Numbered from the stretch's first letter, positions 9,042-18,046 are shown. The stretch is 64,000 nucleotides of DNA from Thermoflexus sp042408815 (GCF_042408815.1 NZ_JBHOQR010000002.1:1-64000), one strand, 5' to 3'. Translations and numbers: made by a program. Notes: generated from the sequence alone by a model not told the origin.

Positions 9042-9644
9042 TTGAACATCCCAGTGGATATGGTCAAGCGTCTTCGGGAGATGACTGGGGCTGGCATCCT
9101 GGATTGCCGCAAGGCCCTGGAGGAGACGGGCGGGGATTTTGAGAAGGCCATCGATTACCTGCGGGAGAAGGGCCTGGCGCGGGCGGCCCGGAAGCTGGAG
9201 CGGACCGCCCGGGAAGGCTTGGTGGTCGCCTATGTGCACCCGGGCAATCGGGTCGGGGTGCTGCTGGAGCTGAACTGCGAGACAGACTTCGTCGCCCGCA
9301 CCCCCGAGTTCCAGCAGCTGGCCCATGACCTGTTGCTCCAGATCGCAGCCACCAGCCCCCGCTATATCCGACGGGAGGAGATCCCCGCGGAGGTCCTGGA
9401 GCACGAGCGCCAGATCTATCTGAAAGAAGCCCTGAACGAGGGTAAACCCCCTCATATTGCGGAAAAGATCGCGGAGAGCCGGCTGAACCGGTTCATCCAG
9501 GAAGTTTGCCTTCTGGAGCAGCCCTTTATCAAAGACGAGGATCGCACGGTGGGCCAGGTGATCATGGAGACCATCGCCCGGGTGGGGGAAAACATCGTAG
9601 TTCGCCGGTTCACCCGTTATGAGCTGGGGGAGACCGTTGAGTGA
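9042..9644 (+). CDS. tsf: Translation elongation factor Ts
   Basis: A 200-residue nucleotide-exchange factor for EF-Tu. The start is taken as TTG at 9042, which gives the standard N-terminus (M)NIPVDMVKRLREMTG and has GGGAGGT just upstream; an ATG at 9060 would cut the family's conserved first residues. The UBA-like N-terminal domain contains TGAGILDCRKAL, and the core contains ELNCETDFVAR, the EF-Tu-contacting TDFV element. The length matches the short EF-Ts of Thermus-like bacteria rather than the roughly 280-residue E. coli form. A strong intrinsic terminator follows at once. Confidence 0.95.
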   Translation: MNIPVDMVKRLREMTGAGILDCRKALEETGGDFEKAIDYLREKGLARAARKLERTAREGLVVAYVHPGNRVGVLLELNCETDFVARTPEFQQLAHDLLLQIAATSPRYIRREEIPAEVLEHERQIYLKEALNEGKPPHIAEKIAESRLNRFIQEVCLLEQPFIKDEDRTVGQVIMETIARVGENIVVRRFTRYELGETVE

Positions 9645-9682
9645 AATCAAAGGCCGGGCCCGGGCCCGGCCTTTGATTTTAA
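9644..9682 (+). terminator. Intrinsic terminator after tsf
   Basis: AAATCAAAGGCCGGGCC (9644-9660) and its exact complement (9663-9679) form a 17-bp stem with only CG between the arms, so in practice the loop opens a few inner pairs. TTTT ends the structure at 9677-9680. The stem overlaps the last base of the tsf stop codon. It should end or attenuate the rpsB-tsf transcript before pyrH. Confidence 0.85.
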
Positions 9683-9701
9683 CCTGATGAGGGAGGGGAA
9701 A

Positions 9702-10427
9702 GTGGTTCCGATGTCAGGCCCCAAATATCACCGGATTCTTCTGAAGCTGGGCGGGGAAGCGCTGGCCGGCCCGAGTGGCTTTGGGATCAGCCCGGAGCGG
9801 GCCGTGGAGCTGGCCGCTCGCCTGAAGGCGGTGAAGGAAATGGGGGTAGAGATCGCGATTGTCATCGGGGCCGGCAACCTGTGGCGGGGCCGCGATGGCA
9901 TCGCTCACCGCATGGACCGGGCGACCGCGGATCAGATGGGGATGCTGGCCACGGTGATGAACGCCCTGGCCCTGCGCGATGCGCTGGAGCGCCTGGGGGT
10001 GCCTACCCGCGTCCAGACCGCCATTGAGATGCGGGCGATCGCAGAGCCCTATATCCGACTGCGGGCGATCCGGCACCTCGAAAAGGGCCGCGTGGTGATC
10101 CTGGGGGCCGGAACCGGAAATCCCTACTTCACGACGGACACCGCCGCTGCTCTGCGCGCGATGGAGATCCACGCGGACGTTCTGATTAAGGCCACCAAGG
10201 TGGATGGCGTATATGATGACGATCCGATGGTGAACCCGAACGCCCGCAAGTTTGATAAACTAACATATATAGAGGCCCTGAACCTGCGCCTGAAGGTCCT
10301 GGACAGTACCGCCCTGTCCCTTTGTATGGATCACAACTTGCCGATCATCGTCCTCGATCTGTGGCAGCCGGATAGCCTGGAACGGGCGGTGCGGGGGGAG
10401 CCTGTGGGGACGCTCATCGATAGTTGA
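9702..10427 (+). CDS. pyrH: Uridylate kinase (UMP kinase)
   Basis: About 241 residues of the bacterial amino-acid-kinase-fold UMP kinase, which phosphorylates UMP to UDP for pyrimidine nucleotide synthesis. Visible motifs are LLKLGGEAL (nucleotide binding), IVIGAGNLWRGR, MDRATADQMGMLATVMNALAL, GAGTGNPYFTTDTAAALRA and KATKVDGVYDDDP. The start is uncertain. GTG 9702 lies 5 nt after GGAGG and is preferred; ATG 9711 and ATG 9687 are alternatives that do not affect the domain. It sits directly behind the tsf terminator, so it depends on read-through or a promoter not recognised here. Confidence 0.95.
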   Translation: MVPMSGPKYHRILLKLGGEALAGPSGFGISPERAVELAARLKAVKEMGVEIAIVIGAGNLWRGRDGIAHRMDRATADQMGMLATVMNALALRDALERLGVPTRVQTAIEMRAIAEPYIRLRAIRHLEKGRVVILGAGTGNPYFTTDTAAALRAMEIHADVLIKATKVDGVYDDDPMVNPNARKFDKLTYIEALNLRLKVLDSTALSLCMDHNLPIIVLDLWQPDSLERAVRGEPVGTLIDS

Positions 10428-10638
10428 TGACCTTGAGGCCAGGCCTTGCCCCCCAGCGACCCCGGCGGCCTATTGGGGTGACGCCGCGGGTTTCTTCCCG
10501 AGGGCGTTCGCGATGGGCTCGATTCTTCCGGTCTTCCGGCTCGATGGCCCTTGCTCGGGCGGAGGGAAAGCCGTTGTTCATGCGGGCGTTCCGCCTCAGT
10601 GCTTTTGCGTTCATCCTGGATGGAGGTGAAGACCCGCG

Positions 10639-11199
10639 ATGATCCCGAAACAGGTTTTCCGGGATGCGGAAGAGCGCATGCGCAAGGCCATTCGGGTGTT
10701 TGAAGACGAATTGAAAGGCATCCGCACGGGGCGGGCTTCTCCGGCCCTGGTGGAGCGGATCCCAGTAGAATACTACGGAACCCAGGTTCCGCTGGAACAG
10801 CTGGCGATCATCCGGGCCCCCGAGCCCAATTTGTTGACGATCCAGCCTTACGATCCAAAGGCGCTGCCGGAGATCGAGCGGGCGATCCTGAAATCCGATC
10901 TGGGGTTGACCCCCAGCAACGATGGGCGGATCATCCGCTTGGTCCTGCCCCGGCTTACGGAGCAGCGCCGGCAGGAGCTGGTGAAGCTGGTGCATAAGCG
11001 TCTGGAAGAAACCCGCATCGCGATCCGGAACATCCGAAGGGATGTCCTGGAGGAGCTTCGAACTCGGCATAAAAACAAGGAGATGTCTGACGATGAGTTG
11101 GAGGAAGCCCGGGAAGAGGTCCAGAAGCTTACGGACCGATATATCGAAGAGGCGGAGAAGGTAGCCCAGGCGAAGGAGAAGGAGATCATGTCGTTCTGA
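10639..11199 (+). CDS. frr: Ribosome recycling factor
   Basis: A 186-residue protein, the exact family length. It works with EF-G to split the post-termination ribosome. Recognisable segments are ELKGIRTGRASPALVERI near the N-terminus, IQPYDPKALPEIERAI, LTPSNDGRIIRL and the helical RRDVLEELRTRHKNKEMSDD. GGAGGTG lies about 10 nt before the ATG. The 211 bases between pyrH and this gene hold no recognisable gene. Confidence 0.97.
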   Translation: MIPKQVFRDAEERMRKAIRVFEDELKGIRTGRASPALVERIPVEYYGTQVPLEQLAIIRAPEPNLLTIQPYDPKALPEIERAILKSDLGLTPSNDGRIIRLVLPRLTEQRRQELVKLVHKRLEETRIAIRNIRRDVLEELRTRHKNKEMSDDELEEAREEVQKLTDRYIEEAEKVAQAKEKEIMSF

Positions 11200-11264
11200 G
11201 CCTGCTTGCCTTCTCATCCTCCTGCATCCCGGGTTCCCATGGTCGGCATCCAAGGAGGGGGCTT

Positions 11265-12020
11265 GTGAGGGAGAGGAACGGTCAGCAGATGGAAACGCTA
11301 TTGAAAATCCCGACCCATATCGCCATCATCATGGACGGCAACGGCCGGTGGGCGAAAGCCCGGGGGCTCCCTCGACTGGCGGGGCATCGGGCGGGGACAG
11401 AGAACCTGCGCCGGGTGATCGAGGCGTGCGCTGACCTGGGCGTCCGGATCCTCACGATCTATGCGTTCTCCACGGAGAACTGGCGTCGCCCCCCCGATGA
11501 GGTGAATGGCCTGTTCGGCCTGCTGGAGCAGATGATCGATCGTGAGCTGGATAGCTTGCATCGGAACGGCGTGCAGATCCGCCATCTGGGCAGCCTGGAG
11601 GGGGTGCCAGAACGGCTTCAGCAGAAGATCCGCATGGCCATCGAGCGGACGAAGGGGAACTCTCGGCTGATCCTGTGTGTCGCCTTCAATTACGGGGGAC
11701 GTCAGGAGATCGTTGAGGCCGTCCGCCGGATCATCGCTGATGGCGTCCCCCCGGAAGCGGTGGATGAATCCCTGATCTCCCGTTACCTATATACGGCCGG
11801 GTTGCCGGATCCGGATCTGATCATCCGCACCAGTGGGGAAATGCGCCTGAGCAACTTCCTGCTGTGGCAGGCGGCTTATTCGGAGTTCTACGTGACCCCG
11901 GTTTACTGGCCGGATTTCGATCGGGAAGAGCTGCTGAAGGCGATCGAGGCCTACAGCCGGCGGGAGCGTCGTTTCGGGCAGATCAGTGAGCAACTGGCCC
12001 CTTCTCACCCATCGCGTTAG
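11265..12020 (+). CDS. uppS: Undecaprenyl diphosphate synthase (isoprenyl transferase)
   Basis: A 251-residue cis-prenyltransferase that extends farnesyl diphosphate with isopentenyl diphosphates to make the lipid carrier for peptidoglycan and other glycans. IIMDGNGRWAKARG carries the catalytic Asp and phosphate-binding loop. YAFSTENWRRP, AFNYGGRQEI and PDPDLIIRTSGEMRLSNFLLW are the other family blocks. GTG 11265 is preceded by AAGGAGGGGG; an internal ATG at 11289 is possible. It adjoins cdsA and tmk, the common bacterial order frr-uppS-cdsA. Confidence 0.96.
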   Translation: MRERNGQQMETLLKIPTHIAIIMDGNGRWAKARGLPRLAGHRAGTENLRRVIEACADLGVRILTIYAFSTENWRRPPDEVNGLFGLLEQMIDRELDSLHRNGVQIRHLGSLEGVPERLQQKIRMAIERTKGNSRLILCVAFNYGGRQEIVEAVRRIIADGVPPEAVDESLISRYLYTAGLPDPDLIIRTSGEMRLSNFLLWQAAYSEFYVTPVYWPDFDREELLKAIEAYSRRERRFGQISEQLAPSHPSR

Positions 12021-12022
12021 CC

Positions 12023-12826
12023 GTGCTGCGTCAGCGTCTCCTCGTTGCCCTCATCGCGATCCCTCTCCTGACCGCCCTGGTTCATCGGGGCGGATGGCCG
12101 TGGGCGGTAACGGTCAGTCTGATCCTGCTGGCGGCTGCCTGGGAATACACCCATCTGATCCGTCGCATCGGGTTCTCTCCTTCCCCGGGCTGGGTCGGGC
12201 TGATGATCCTGGGTTTCCTGGGGGACGGGATGGCTTTCCTTCCCGGCCACCGCGTGGCGGAGCTGACCCTCACGCTGGCCCCTCCTATGGCCCTGGTGTG
12301 GTTCTGGTGGATCCGACGCACCGAGCATCCGGTTGCGGACTGGGCGTTCACAGCGGCCGGAGGTCTTTACCTGGGATGGTTGGGGCGCTCCTTTGTCTGG
12401 CTTCGGAATCTACCGGATCCTCATGGGCGCTGGTGGGTGGCTTTCGTGCTGTTCACCACCTGGGCGGCCGACACGGGGGCCTATCTGGTAGGCCGGCGAT
12501 GGGGCCGGCATCGGTTGGCCCCTCAGTGGAGCCCTGGCAAAACCTGGGAGGGGTTCTTCGGAGGATGCCTGGCCGGCCTGGGAGTGGGCGCTGTTCTGGG
12601 CTTTCTCATGGAGCTGGGCGCAGGGCCCGGAGCCCTGCTGGGGCTTTTGATCGGCAGCCTGGGGACTCTGGGGGACCTCTCGGTCTCGGTTCTGAAGCGA
12701 CAAGCCAGGGTGAAGGATTCAGGGAATCTCTTCCCCGGACATGGGGGGGTGCTGGATCGGCTGGACAGCCTGCTCTGGAGCGGCATGCTGGCCTATCTTT
12801 ACGCCCACTGGATTCAGGGCTTCTGA
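12023..12826 (+). CDS. cdsA: Phosphatidate cytidylyltransferase
   Basis: A 267-residue integral membrane protein that makes CDP-diacylglycerol from phosphatidate and CTP for phospholipid synthesis. It is very hydrophobic, with about six to eight membrane segments. It has the CTP_transf_1 hallmarks WAADTGAYLVGRRWG and the C-terminal signature KDSGNLFPGHGGVLDRLDS. The GTG start lies 2 nt after the uppS stop, and its stop overlaps the tmk ATG as TGATG, so the three genes form a tight operon. Confidence 0.95.
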   Translation: MLRQRLLVALIAIPLLTALVHRGGWPWAVTVSLILLAAAWEYTHLIRRIGFSPSPGWVGLMILGFLGDGMAFLPGHRVAELTLTLAPPMALVWFWWIRRTEHPVADWAFTAAGGLYLGWLGRSFVWLRNLPDPHGRWWVAFVLFTTWAADTGAYLVGRRWGRHRLAPQWSPGKTWEGFFGGCLAGLGVGAVLGFLMELGAGPGALLGLLIGSLGTLGDLSVSVLKRQARVKDSGNLFPGHGGVLDRLDSLLWSGMLAYLYAHWIQGF

Positions 12827-13485
12827 TGCGGGAACAAGGGGCTATGCGCGGCTTCTTGATCACCTTTGAGGGTCCGGAGGGAAGCGGCAAGACGACGATG
12901 GCGCGCTGGCTGAGCGGCTTCCTCCAGGGGAAAGGATATCGGGTGCTCTTCACCCGGGAGCCAGGCGGCACGCCCGTTGGGGAGGCCATCCGTGCGCTGC
13001 TTCACGCCCACGAGCACGCGGACATGACCGCGCGGGTGGAGGCGCTGCTGTTCTGCGCCGCCCGGGCGCAGCTGGTCGAACGGGTCATCCGGCCCTTTCT
13101 GGCCGAGGGCGGGGTGGTGATCTGCGACCGCTATGCAGATTCCACCCTGGCGTATCAGGGTTACGGTCGGGGCCTGGATCTGGAGGAGCTGCGGCGTCTG
13201 AACCGGTTCGCCACGGGTGGTCTGGAGCCGGATCTCACCTTCCTGCTGGATATTGATGTGGAACTCGGCCTAACGCGCCGCCGGATCTCAGGGGATGCCT
13301 GGACCCGCCTGGATGCGCTGGAGCTCTCCTTCCATCGACGGGTGCGGGAGGGATATCAGGCGTTGGCGGCGGCGGAGCCCGCCCGTTGGGTGGTCATTGA
13401 CGCGTCCCAGCCGATCGAGGCCGTTCAGACGGCGATCCTGCACCATCTGCAACACCGCCTGAGCCTGCCTGTCCCAGGGGGGTGA
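12826..13485 (+). CDS. tmk: Thymidylate kinase
   Basis: A 219-residue dTMP kinase. FEGPEGSGKTTMARWL is the P-loop, TREPGGTPVGEAIR the DR-loop region, CDRYADSTLAYQGYGRGL the DRY/substrate motif, and RRRISGDAWTRLD lies where the LID falls. The start ATG at 12826 overlaps the cdsA stop (TGATG); ATG 12844 is an alternative six codons in. An open frame reaching back to 11986 is only read-through of another frame of uppS/cdsA. It closes the housekeeping run. Confidence 0.95.
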   Translation: MREQGAMRGFLITFEGPEGSGKTTMARWLSGFLQGKGYRVLFTREPGGTPVGEAIRALLHAHEHADMTARVEALLFCAARAQLVERVIRPFLAEGGVVICDRYADSTLAYQGYGRGLDLEELRRLNRFATGGLEPDLTFLLDIDVELGLTRRRISGDAWTRLDALELSFHRRVREGYQALAAAEPARWVVIDASQPIEAVQTAILHHLQHRLSLPVPGG

Positions 13486-13523
13486 AGTGGACGGGCACAT
13501 CGGAAGGCGCGCCCGCCCACTTC
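13484..13523. terminator. Hairpin between convergent tmk and dehydrogenase genes
   Basis: GAAGTGG-A-CGGGC (13484-13496) pairs with GCCCG-C-CCACTTC (13511-13523), a 12-bp stem with one mismatch and a 14-nt loop. It overlaps the end of tmk and lies between convergent genes, so a bidirectional terminator role is plausible. It lacks a T-run on either strand. Confidence 0.35.
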
Positions 13524-13600
13524 CCAGGGGATTTCCCCCGAGAAGGGGCCACCCCCTCTGGGATCGCGGACGGATGAACGCCCTGTGGACCGCCTAAGGC

Positions 13601-14638
13601 TTAACCGGGAATCCGCAGAACCACCTTTCCGAAGACCCGCCGATCCTCCAGGTAGCGATGAGCCTCCGCGGCTTCCTCCAGAGGGAAGATCCGGTCGATG
13701 ATCGGGCGGAAGATCCCCTGTTCCACCCGCTCCATCACCGCCTGGAAATCCGCACGGGTGGCCCCAAAGGATCCCAGGATCTCTGCCTCCTTGTAAAAGA
13801 CTCCCCAGAGATCGGTCTCTCCCCAGCGTCCGGTGGTCGAGCCGCAGAACACCAGCCGGCCCCGGAAGGCCAGCGAGGCCACACTTTCCTTCCACGTGTC
13901 GGAGCCCACGTGCTCGAAAACGATATCCGCTCCTCGCCCCTCGGTGGCTTCCATCACCCGCAGGCTGAAGCGCGGATGTTCCCGGTAATTGATCAGCACA
14001 TCGGCGCCCAGGGCACGGGCCTTTTCCAGCTTTTCGTCGTTGCTCGCTGTGGCGATGACGCGGCATCCGAAGTGCTTGGCGATCTGGATGGCCGCCGTGC
14101 CGATACCGCTGCCTGCGGCCAGCACCAGCACCGTTTCCCCATGTCGGATGCGCGCCCGGCTCACCAGCATATGCCATGCGGTCCCAAAGGCGGCCTGGAT
14201 GGCCGCGGCCGCCTCATATGAGGTGTTCGGCCCCAGGGGCATCAGATTAGCAGCGGGAGCCACTACATACTCGGCATAGCCGCCCCAGCGGTCAACGCCC
14301 AGGATCTTCCGCCGCTGGCACAGATTATCCATCCCGGCGCGACAGAACTCGCACTCCCCGCATACGATGAAAGCGCCCACCAGCACGCGATCCCCCACTT
14401 GCCATCCGGTTACGCCCTCCCCGAGGGCCGCGATCTCCCCGGCGGGCTCCAGGCCCAGGACATGGGGGAGTTTCGCCTTGCGGCCCTGCGCGCCAGCCCG
14501 GGTATAGAGATCGAGGTGGTTCAGGCCGCAGGCATGCACCCGAACCAGCACCTCGCCGGGCCCCGGGCTTGGGGTGGGCACTTCCTCCACCTGCAAAACC
14601 TCCGGTCCTCCTCGTCGTCGCATTAACACGGCTTTCAT
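13601..14638 (-). CDS. Zinc-type medium-chain dehydrogenase/reductase
   Basis: A 345-residue member of the MDR superfamily (GroES-like domain plus Rossmann domain). The structural-zinc cysteines are clear: C93, C96, C99 and C107 in CGECEFCRAGMDNLC. The nucleotide-binding loop is LAAGSGIGTAAIQIAKHFG. The usual catalytic-zinc motif GHE is GLE here (residues 62-64), so the classical catalytic His is missing. The enzyme may therefore be a quinone-reductase-like or enoyl-reductase-like MDR rather than a true alcohol dehydrogenase. The substrate cannot be told. AAGGGGGG precedes the ATG. It is the last gene of a minus-strand run from 17921. Confidence 0.85.
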   Translation of the reverse strand: MKAVLMRRRGGPEVLQVEEVPTPSPGPGEVLVRVHACGLNHLDLYTRAGAQGRKAKLPHVLGLEPAGEIAALGEGVTGWQVGDRVLVGAFIVCGECEFCRAGMDNLCQRRKILGVDRWGGYAEYVVAPAANLMPLGPNTSYEAAAAIQAAFGTAWHMLVSRARIRHGETVLVLAAGSGIGTAAIQIAKHFGCRVIATASNDEKLEKARALGADVLINYREHPRFSLRVMEATEGRGADIVFEHVGSDTWKESVASLAFRGRLVFCGSTTGRWGETDLWGVFYKEAEILGSFGATRADFQAVMERVEQGIFRPIIDRIFPLEEAAEAHRYLEDRRVFGKVVLRIPG

Positions 14639-14669
14639 AGAGCCCCCCCCTTGTTCCAGTGATCAGCAT

Positions 14670-15065
14670 CTACGGTGCAAATATCACACGGGGGAACTGG
14701 CGCTCATCGATCCGCTGGCATCCCTCCGGGCCTAGCTCCTCGAGCTGCCTCAACAACTGCAAGGCCTCCTCCCGCAGGCGTGCCACGTCGATCCCCTGGC
14801 ATCGATTTGGCACCGGGGCGAGGTGGGCCAGGCCGCGCCGCAGCGTTTTCAATGCGCCAGCGTAGTTGCCCCGCTGGATCTGATAGCAGGCCACCCCGAT
14901 CTGCAGGATCCCCTGATAGAGCTCGCGGACCGGCCGGGTCTCCGCGCGCCATGCGTGTTCCAGCGTTTCGTGCTGTTCGAAATACTCCCCGGCGTTGAAC
15001 TGCTCCAGGCCGCGCCGGACTTCCTCCGGCAGCGGCTCCGCGCAGCATGGCCATTCCCCGCTCAT
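14670..15065 (-). CDS. DUF309 family protein
   Basis: A 131-residue, mostly helical protein with the DUF309 signature AGEYFEQHETLEHAWR (His and Glu residues that could bind metal), then LYQGILQIGVACYQIQRGN and ALKTLRRGLAHL. The family is widespread, but its function is not established. The ATG at 15065 is chosen because AGGAGGGG lies 9 nt upstream; the longer open frame to 15287 has no ribosome site. About 190 bases upstream separate it from DUF429, and nothing is recognised there. Confidence 0.8.
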   Translation of the reverse strand: MSGEWPCCAEPLPEEVRRGLEQFNAGEYFEQHETLEHAWRAETRPVRELYQGILQIGVACYQIQRGNYAGALKTLRRGLAHLAPVPNRCQGIDVARLREEALQLLRQLEELGPEGCQRIDERQFPRVIFAP

Positions 15066-15256
15066 GGCGGTTCGCCCCTCCTGAGAAAGTGTATGAAAAC
15101 CTCCCGCAGATCTCTCCTCTCCGCGCGCTGCAGGACGCGGAGAGGGGGCAAATGTTTTGGGGGCAGGCATGCCGAAGGCACCCCCCTGCCCGAAACGAGG
15201 GGATAAGCGAGCGCTGTGTTGTGGCAGACACGTAAGGACTGAAGCCGCCCGCCTCA

Positions 15257-15997
15257 TCAAACCAGACGACGTGGGACGACTACGCATCCATGGTCCAGAT
15301 CGCCGATCGGTTCATAGCCGGCCGGGCCGTGGAACCACACGTAGCCCGCGATATAAGCGCAAAAGGCGGCATCCAGCCGATCTTCCCAGGCTTTCAGGCT
15401 TCGCCGGGTTCGGGCTTCCGGCGGAGGGGTGCGCCAGGTCTCCGGCCAGTCCAGCGGAGGGTTAAAGCGCTCTAGGGCAAGGAGCTGGCGGTGCCAGCGG
15501 CGCAGCCCGCGAATCCAGGAGCCCCGGCGCAGGCGCTTGTAGCGGATGATCCGCCGGAGGCCGAACAGGATGATCGCGGCGGGGTGAGGGAAGACTTCGA
15601 TGACGGCACGGATGGGAGCTCCTGGGTGAAGGGGCGGCTGTAGCGTGAACCCCCAGGTCGTCAGGGTCTGGGCCAGGGCTTCCCCCCGCAGGCCCCCGAA
15701 GGAACGGAGCCAGCGCCGGTTCACCGGGTAGCCCCCGGCATGATGGCGTCCGAACCGGGAGGCGATCCACCGATCACAGGGCCGCGAACTCTCCTCGTTC
15801 GGGACGATCAGTGGCGCATCGATCCCGATGATGCATGGGGCCTCGCGATAAGGAGTCAGGAAATCCAGGATCTGCGCGTCGGAACGCAGATCCTCCGCCC
15901 AGGCCTCCATAGTCCAATGATCCTCATCCCAGCGAAGCACCACCGCGGCCGTCGGGTTCCGTGGAGACCAGGCCAGATCTACGCCGATCGCCCGCAT
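15257..15997 (-). CDS. DUF429 family predicted nuclease
   Basis: About 246 residues beginning MRAIGVDLAWSPRNP, the first beta strand and Asp of an RNase H-like fold found in DUF429 proteins. IIGIDAPLIVPN gives a second conserved Asp, and SRPCDRWIASRFG with AVIEVFPHPAAIILFG matches the family pattern. DUF429 proteins are predicted nucleases without a settled role. The start at 15997 keeps the conserved N-terminus; ATG 16018 would add seven residues. It follows mutM on the minus strand after about 90 nt, which fits a DNA-metabolism role but does not prove it. Confidence 0.75.
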   Translation of the reverse strand: MRAIGVDLAWSPRNPTAAVVLRWDEDHWTMEAWAEDLRSDAQILDFLTPYREAPCIIGIDAPLIVPNEESSRPCDRWIASRFGRHHAGGYPVNRRWLRSFGGLRGEALAQTLTTWGFTLQPPLHPGAPIRAVIEVFPHPAAIILFGLRRIIRYKRLRRGSWIRGLRRWHRQLLALERFNPPLDWPETWRTPPPEARTRRSLKAWEDRLDAAFCAYIAGYVWFHGPAGYEPIGDLDHGCVVVPRRLV

Positions 15998-16086
15998 GGC
16001 GCATCGACTTCCTCCCATCGCAATGGGCATGCCTCTCTCCCTGAACGTGAGCTTCACCGCTTTCAGGCCGGCGCCGTGGCTCTCCG

Positions 16087-16893
16087 TTATCGCTGGCAAA
16101 CCGGGCAGAAATAGGCGCTGCGGCCCTGGAGAGTCTGACGGAGGATCGGGGTTCCACAGCGGAAGCATGGTTTCCCCGCTCGCCCGTAGACCCGCAGATA
16201 CCGCTGATGCTCCCCGCTGTCCCCCTCCGGCCGGCGATACCACTGGATGGTGGTCCCGTGATGGCGCAGGCCCGCGAGAAGGGCCTCTCGAATGCCTTTC
16301 CAGAGGCGTCGGAGTTCCGCTTGGGTCAGGGAGTCGGCGGATCGCATCGGATGCAGCCGCGCCCGCCAGAGCGCCTCGTCCGCATAGATGTTCCCGATCC
16401 CGGCCAGCACCGATTGATCGAGCAGCAGCGCCTTCAGACGCCCCCGGCGGCCGGCAAGCTGTCGGGCGAGATCCTCCGGCCGGAACTGCGGGTCCAGCGG
16501 CTCTGGCCCCAGCGGACGGAAGATGGGCTCCGGATCCGCGATCCAGTATAAACGACCGAACTTGCGGAGATCCTGGAACCGGAGGATGCGCCCGTCGTCC
16601 ATGATGAAATCGGCTCGGGCATAAGGATCCGGCGCGGAAGCGGGAAGCAGGAACAGGCGGCCGGTCATTTTCAGGTGGACCAGCCATGCTCCCTCATCCA
16701 GGACGAACCAGAGGAACTTGCCCCGCCTCCGGATCTCCTGAATCTCCCGCCCTACCATCCGCTGGACGAACTGGCGAGGGGTGGGAGTGGCCACACATCC
16801 GGGCCAGTGCAGGATCACATGGTAGATCCGGCGGCCCGTTACATGGGGGCGCAGCTCTCGAATCAGCGTCTCGACTTCGGGGAGCTCCGGCAT
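16087..16893 (-). CDS. mutM: Formamidopyrimidine-DNA glycosylase
   Basis: A 268-residue bifunctional glycosylase/AP lyase that removes 8-oxoguanine and formamidopyrimidines. The start at ATG 16893 is required, because the catalytic Pro must be residue 2 (MPELPEVETL); a GTG three codons upstream would bury it. Other marks are RRRGKFLWF (conserved Lys), LAGIGNIYADEALW (helix-two-turn-helix) and the C-terminal zinc finger CFRCGTPI ending CPVCQR. It lies within a minus-strand run between the ornithine-cyclodeaminase-like gene and DUF429. Confidence 0.96.
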   Translation of the reverse strand: MPELPEVETLIRELRPHVTGRRIYHVILHWPGCVATPTPRQFVQRMVGREIQEIRRRGKFLWFVLDEGAWLVHLKMTGRLFLLPASAPDPYARADFIMDDGRILRFQDLRKFGRLYWIADPEPIFRPLGPEPLDPQFRPEDLARQLAGRRGRLKALLLDQSVLAGIGNIYADEALWRARLHPMRSADSLTQAELRRLWKGIREALLAGLRHHGTTIQWYRRPEGDSGEHQRYLRVYGRAGKPCFRCGTPILRQTLQGRSAYFCPVCQR

Positions 16894-16949
16894 GGTGGAC
16901 ACCTGCTGAGCCTTGGGCTTTCCAAGGGATGGGTTCCGTCCTCCCGCGT

Positions 16950-17921
16950 TCAGTCCATCAACGGGACCTCCGCCAGGCTCACCGGTTGGCCGACCCCGTG
17001 GGCCCGCGCTCGTTCATAGACCAGGGCCGCCACGGCCACATCCTCCAGAGCGATACCCAGGGATTTAAAGAGGGTGATCTCATCGAGATGAGTGCGTCGC
17101 ACCCGCCCAGCGACCACATCTTTCAATTCGTGGATCCGGTCCCATGGTAACCGTCCCCGCTCCAGGGGTTCCAGGAAATCGCCCGCTTCCATTTTTCCTT
17201 GGTCCCGCGAATCGATGACGATCAAATCCGCTCGAACGATGGCTTCCTCATCCAATTCCCGACGGATCCACGCGTTGGAGCCGGCGGCGTTGATGTGCAC
17301 CCCTGGCCGCAGCCATGCCCCCCGCAGGACTGGTTCCCGGGCGGAGGTGATGGTGATCAGGATGTCCGCCCCCTCCGCGACGGCCTCCGGCCGATCCGCC
17401 GCATGCACAGGGATCCCGAGGGTCTCCGCCATGCGGTGGGCGAACGCCTCCCGACGCTCCCTGGTTGGGCTGTAGACTCGGGCTTCCGTGATATCCCGGA
17501 CGGCGCAAACGGCCATGAGCTGTGTGGCCGCCTGACGCCCCGCTCCATACATGCCCACCCTTTGGGCATCCGGGCGGGCGAGGTAACGGGTAGCCAGGCC
17601 GGTGGCCGCCCCGGTTCGCAGGCGGCCCAACACATCGGCTTCGATCAGGGCGACCAGCGCTCCGCTCTCGATGTCGAACAGCAACACGAGGAAGCGGGCC
17701 TGCCCCCCGACCGTGGTGTAGGCCTTCAGGCCGACGTAGCCGATCCCTGGCCCCCCAGCGGCCATCACGTGGAGGGCACCGCGGGGCCAGCGGACGCGAG
17801 CGCGGGGCACGTTGGTCGCCTGACCCTCGGCCTGGGCACGGAAGGCTCGTTCCAGCGCCTCGATGGCGTCGGCGATCGGCAGCAAGGCCCGCACATCCTC
17901 TTCGCGAAGCAAAAGGGCCAT
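16950..17921 (-). CDS. Ornithine cyclodeaminase/mu-crystallin family protein
   Basis: A 323-residue NAD(P)-binding protein of the OCD/mu-crystallin family. Members include ornithine cyclodeaminase, alanine dehydrogenase and imine reductases. The N-terminal part has GYVGLKAYTT (substrate-side Lys), then TGAATGLATRYLAR, the dinucleotide loop VGMYGAGRQAATQL near residue 140 and HINAAGSNAWIRRELDEE near residue 230. The substrate cannot be assigned. ATG 17921 follows GGGGAGG; the open frame reaching 18041 has no comparable start. It is the promoter-proximal gene of the minus-strand run, divergent from the glycosyltransferase at 18047. Confidence 0.85.
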   Translation of the reverse strand: MALLLREEDVRALLPIADAIEALERAFRAQAEGQATNVPRARVRWPRGALHVMAAGGPGIGYVGLKAYTTVGGQARFLVLLFDIESGALVALIEADVLGRLRTGAATGLATRYLARPDAQRVGMYGAGRQAATQLMAVCAVRDITEARVYSPTRERREAFAHRMAETLGIPVHAADRPEAVAEGADILITITSAREPVLRGAWLRPGVHINAAGSNAWIRRELDEEAIVRADLIVIDSRDQGKMEAGDFLEPLERGRLPWDRIHELKDVVAGRVRRTHLDEITLFKSLGIALEDVAVAALVYERARAHGVGQPVSLAEVPLMD

Positions 17922-18046
17922 TTGAAGTCCTCCCCTCACGGATATGGGCTCTTCGGAGCGGGATGGCCCCTCCCCCGGGAAGCCCGTCGCGTAACCCCTC
18001 CGGATAGAATAATGAAGAAATCCGTTTTGTCTTGGGGGCACACGGC

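Noticed and set aside
8066..9151. A 361-codon minus-strand frame across rpsB
   Set aside because: It is fully antisense to rpsB and the start of tsf, which are certain; its product resembles no family.
11986..12825. A long N-terminal extension of tmk
   Set aside because: The extra 280 codons are read from another frame of uppS and cdsA; the kinase begins with its P-loop just after 12826.
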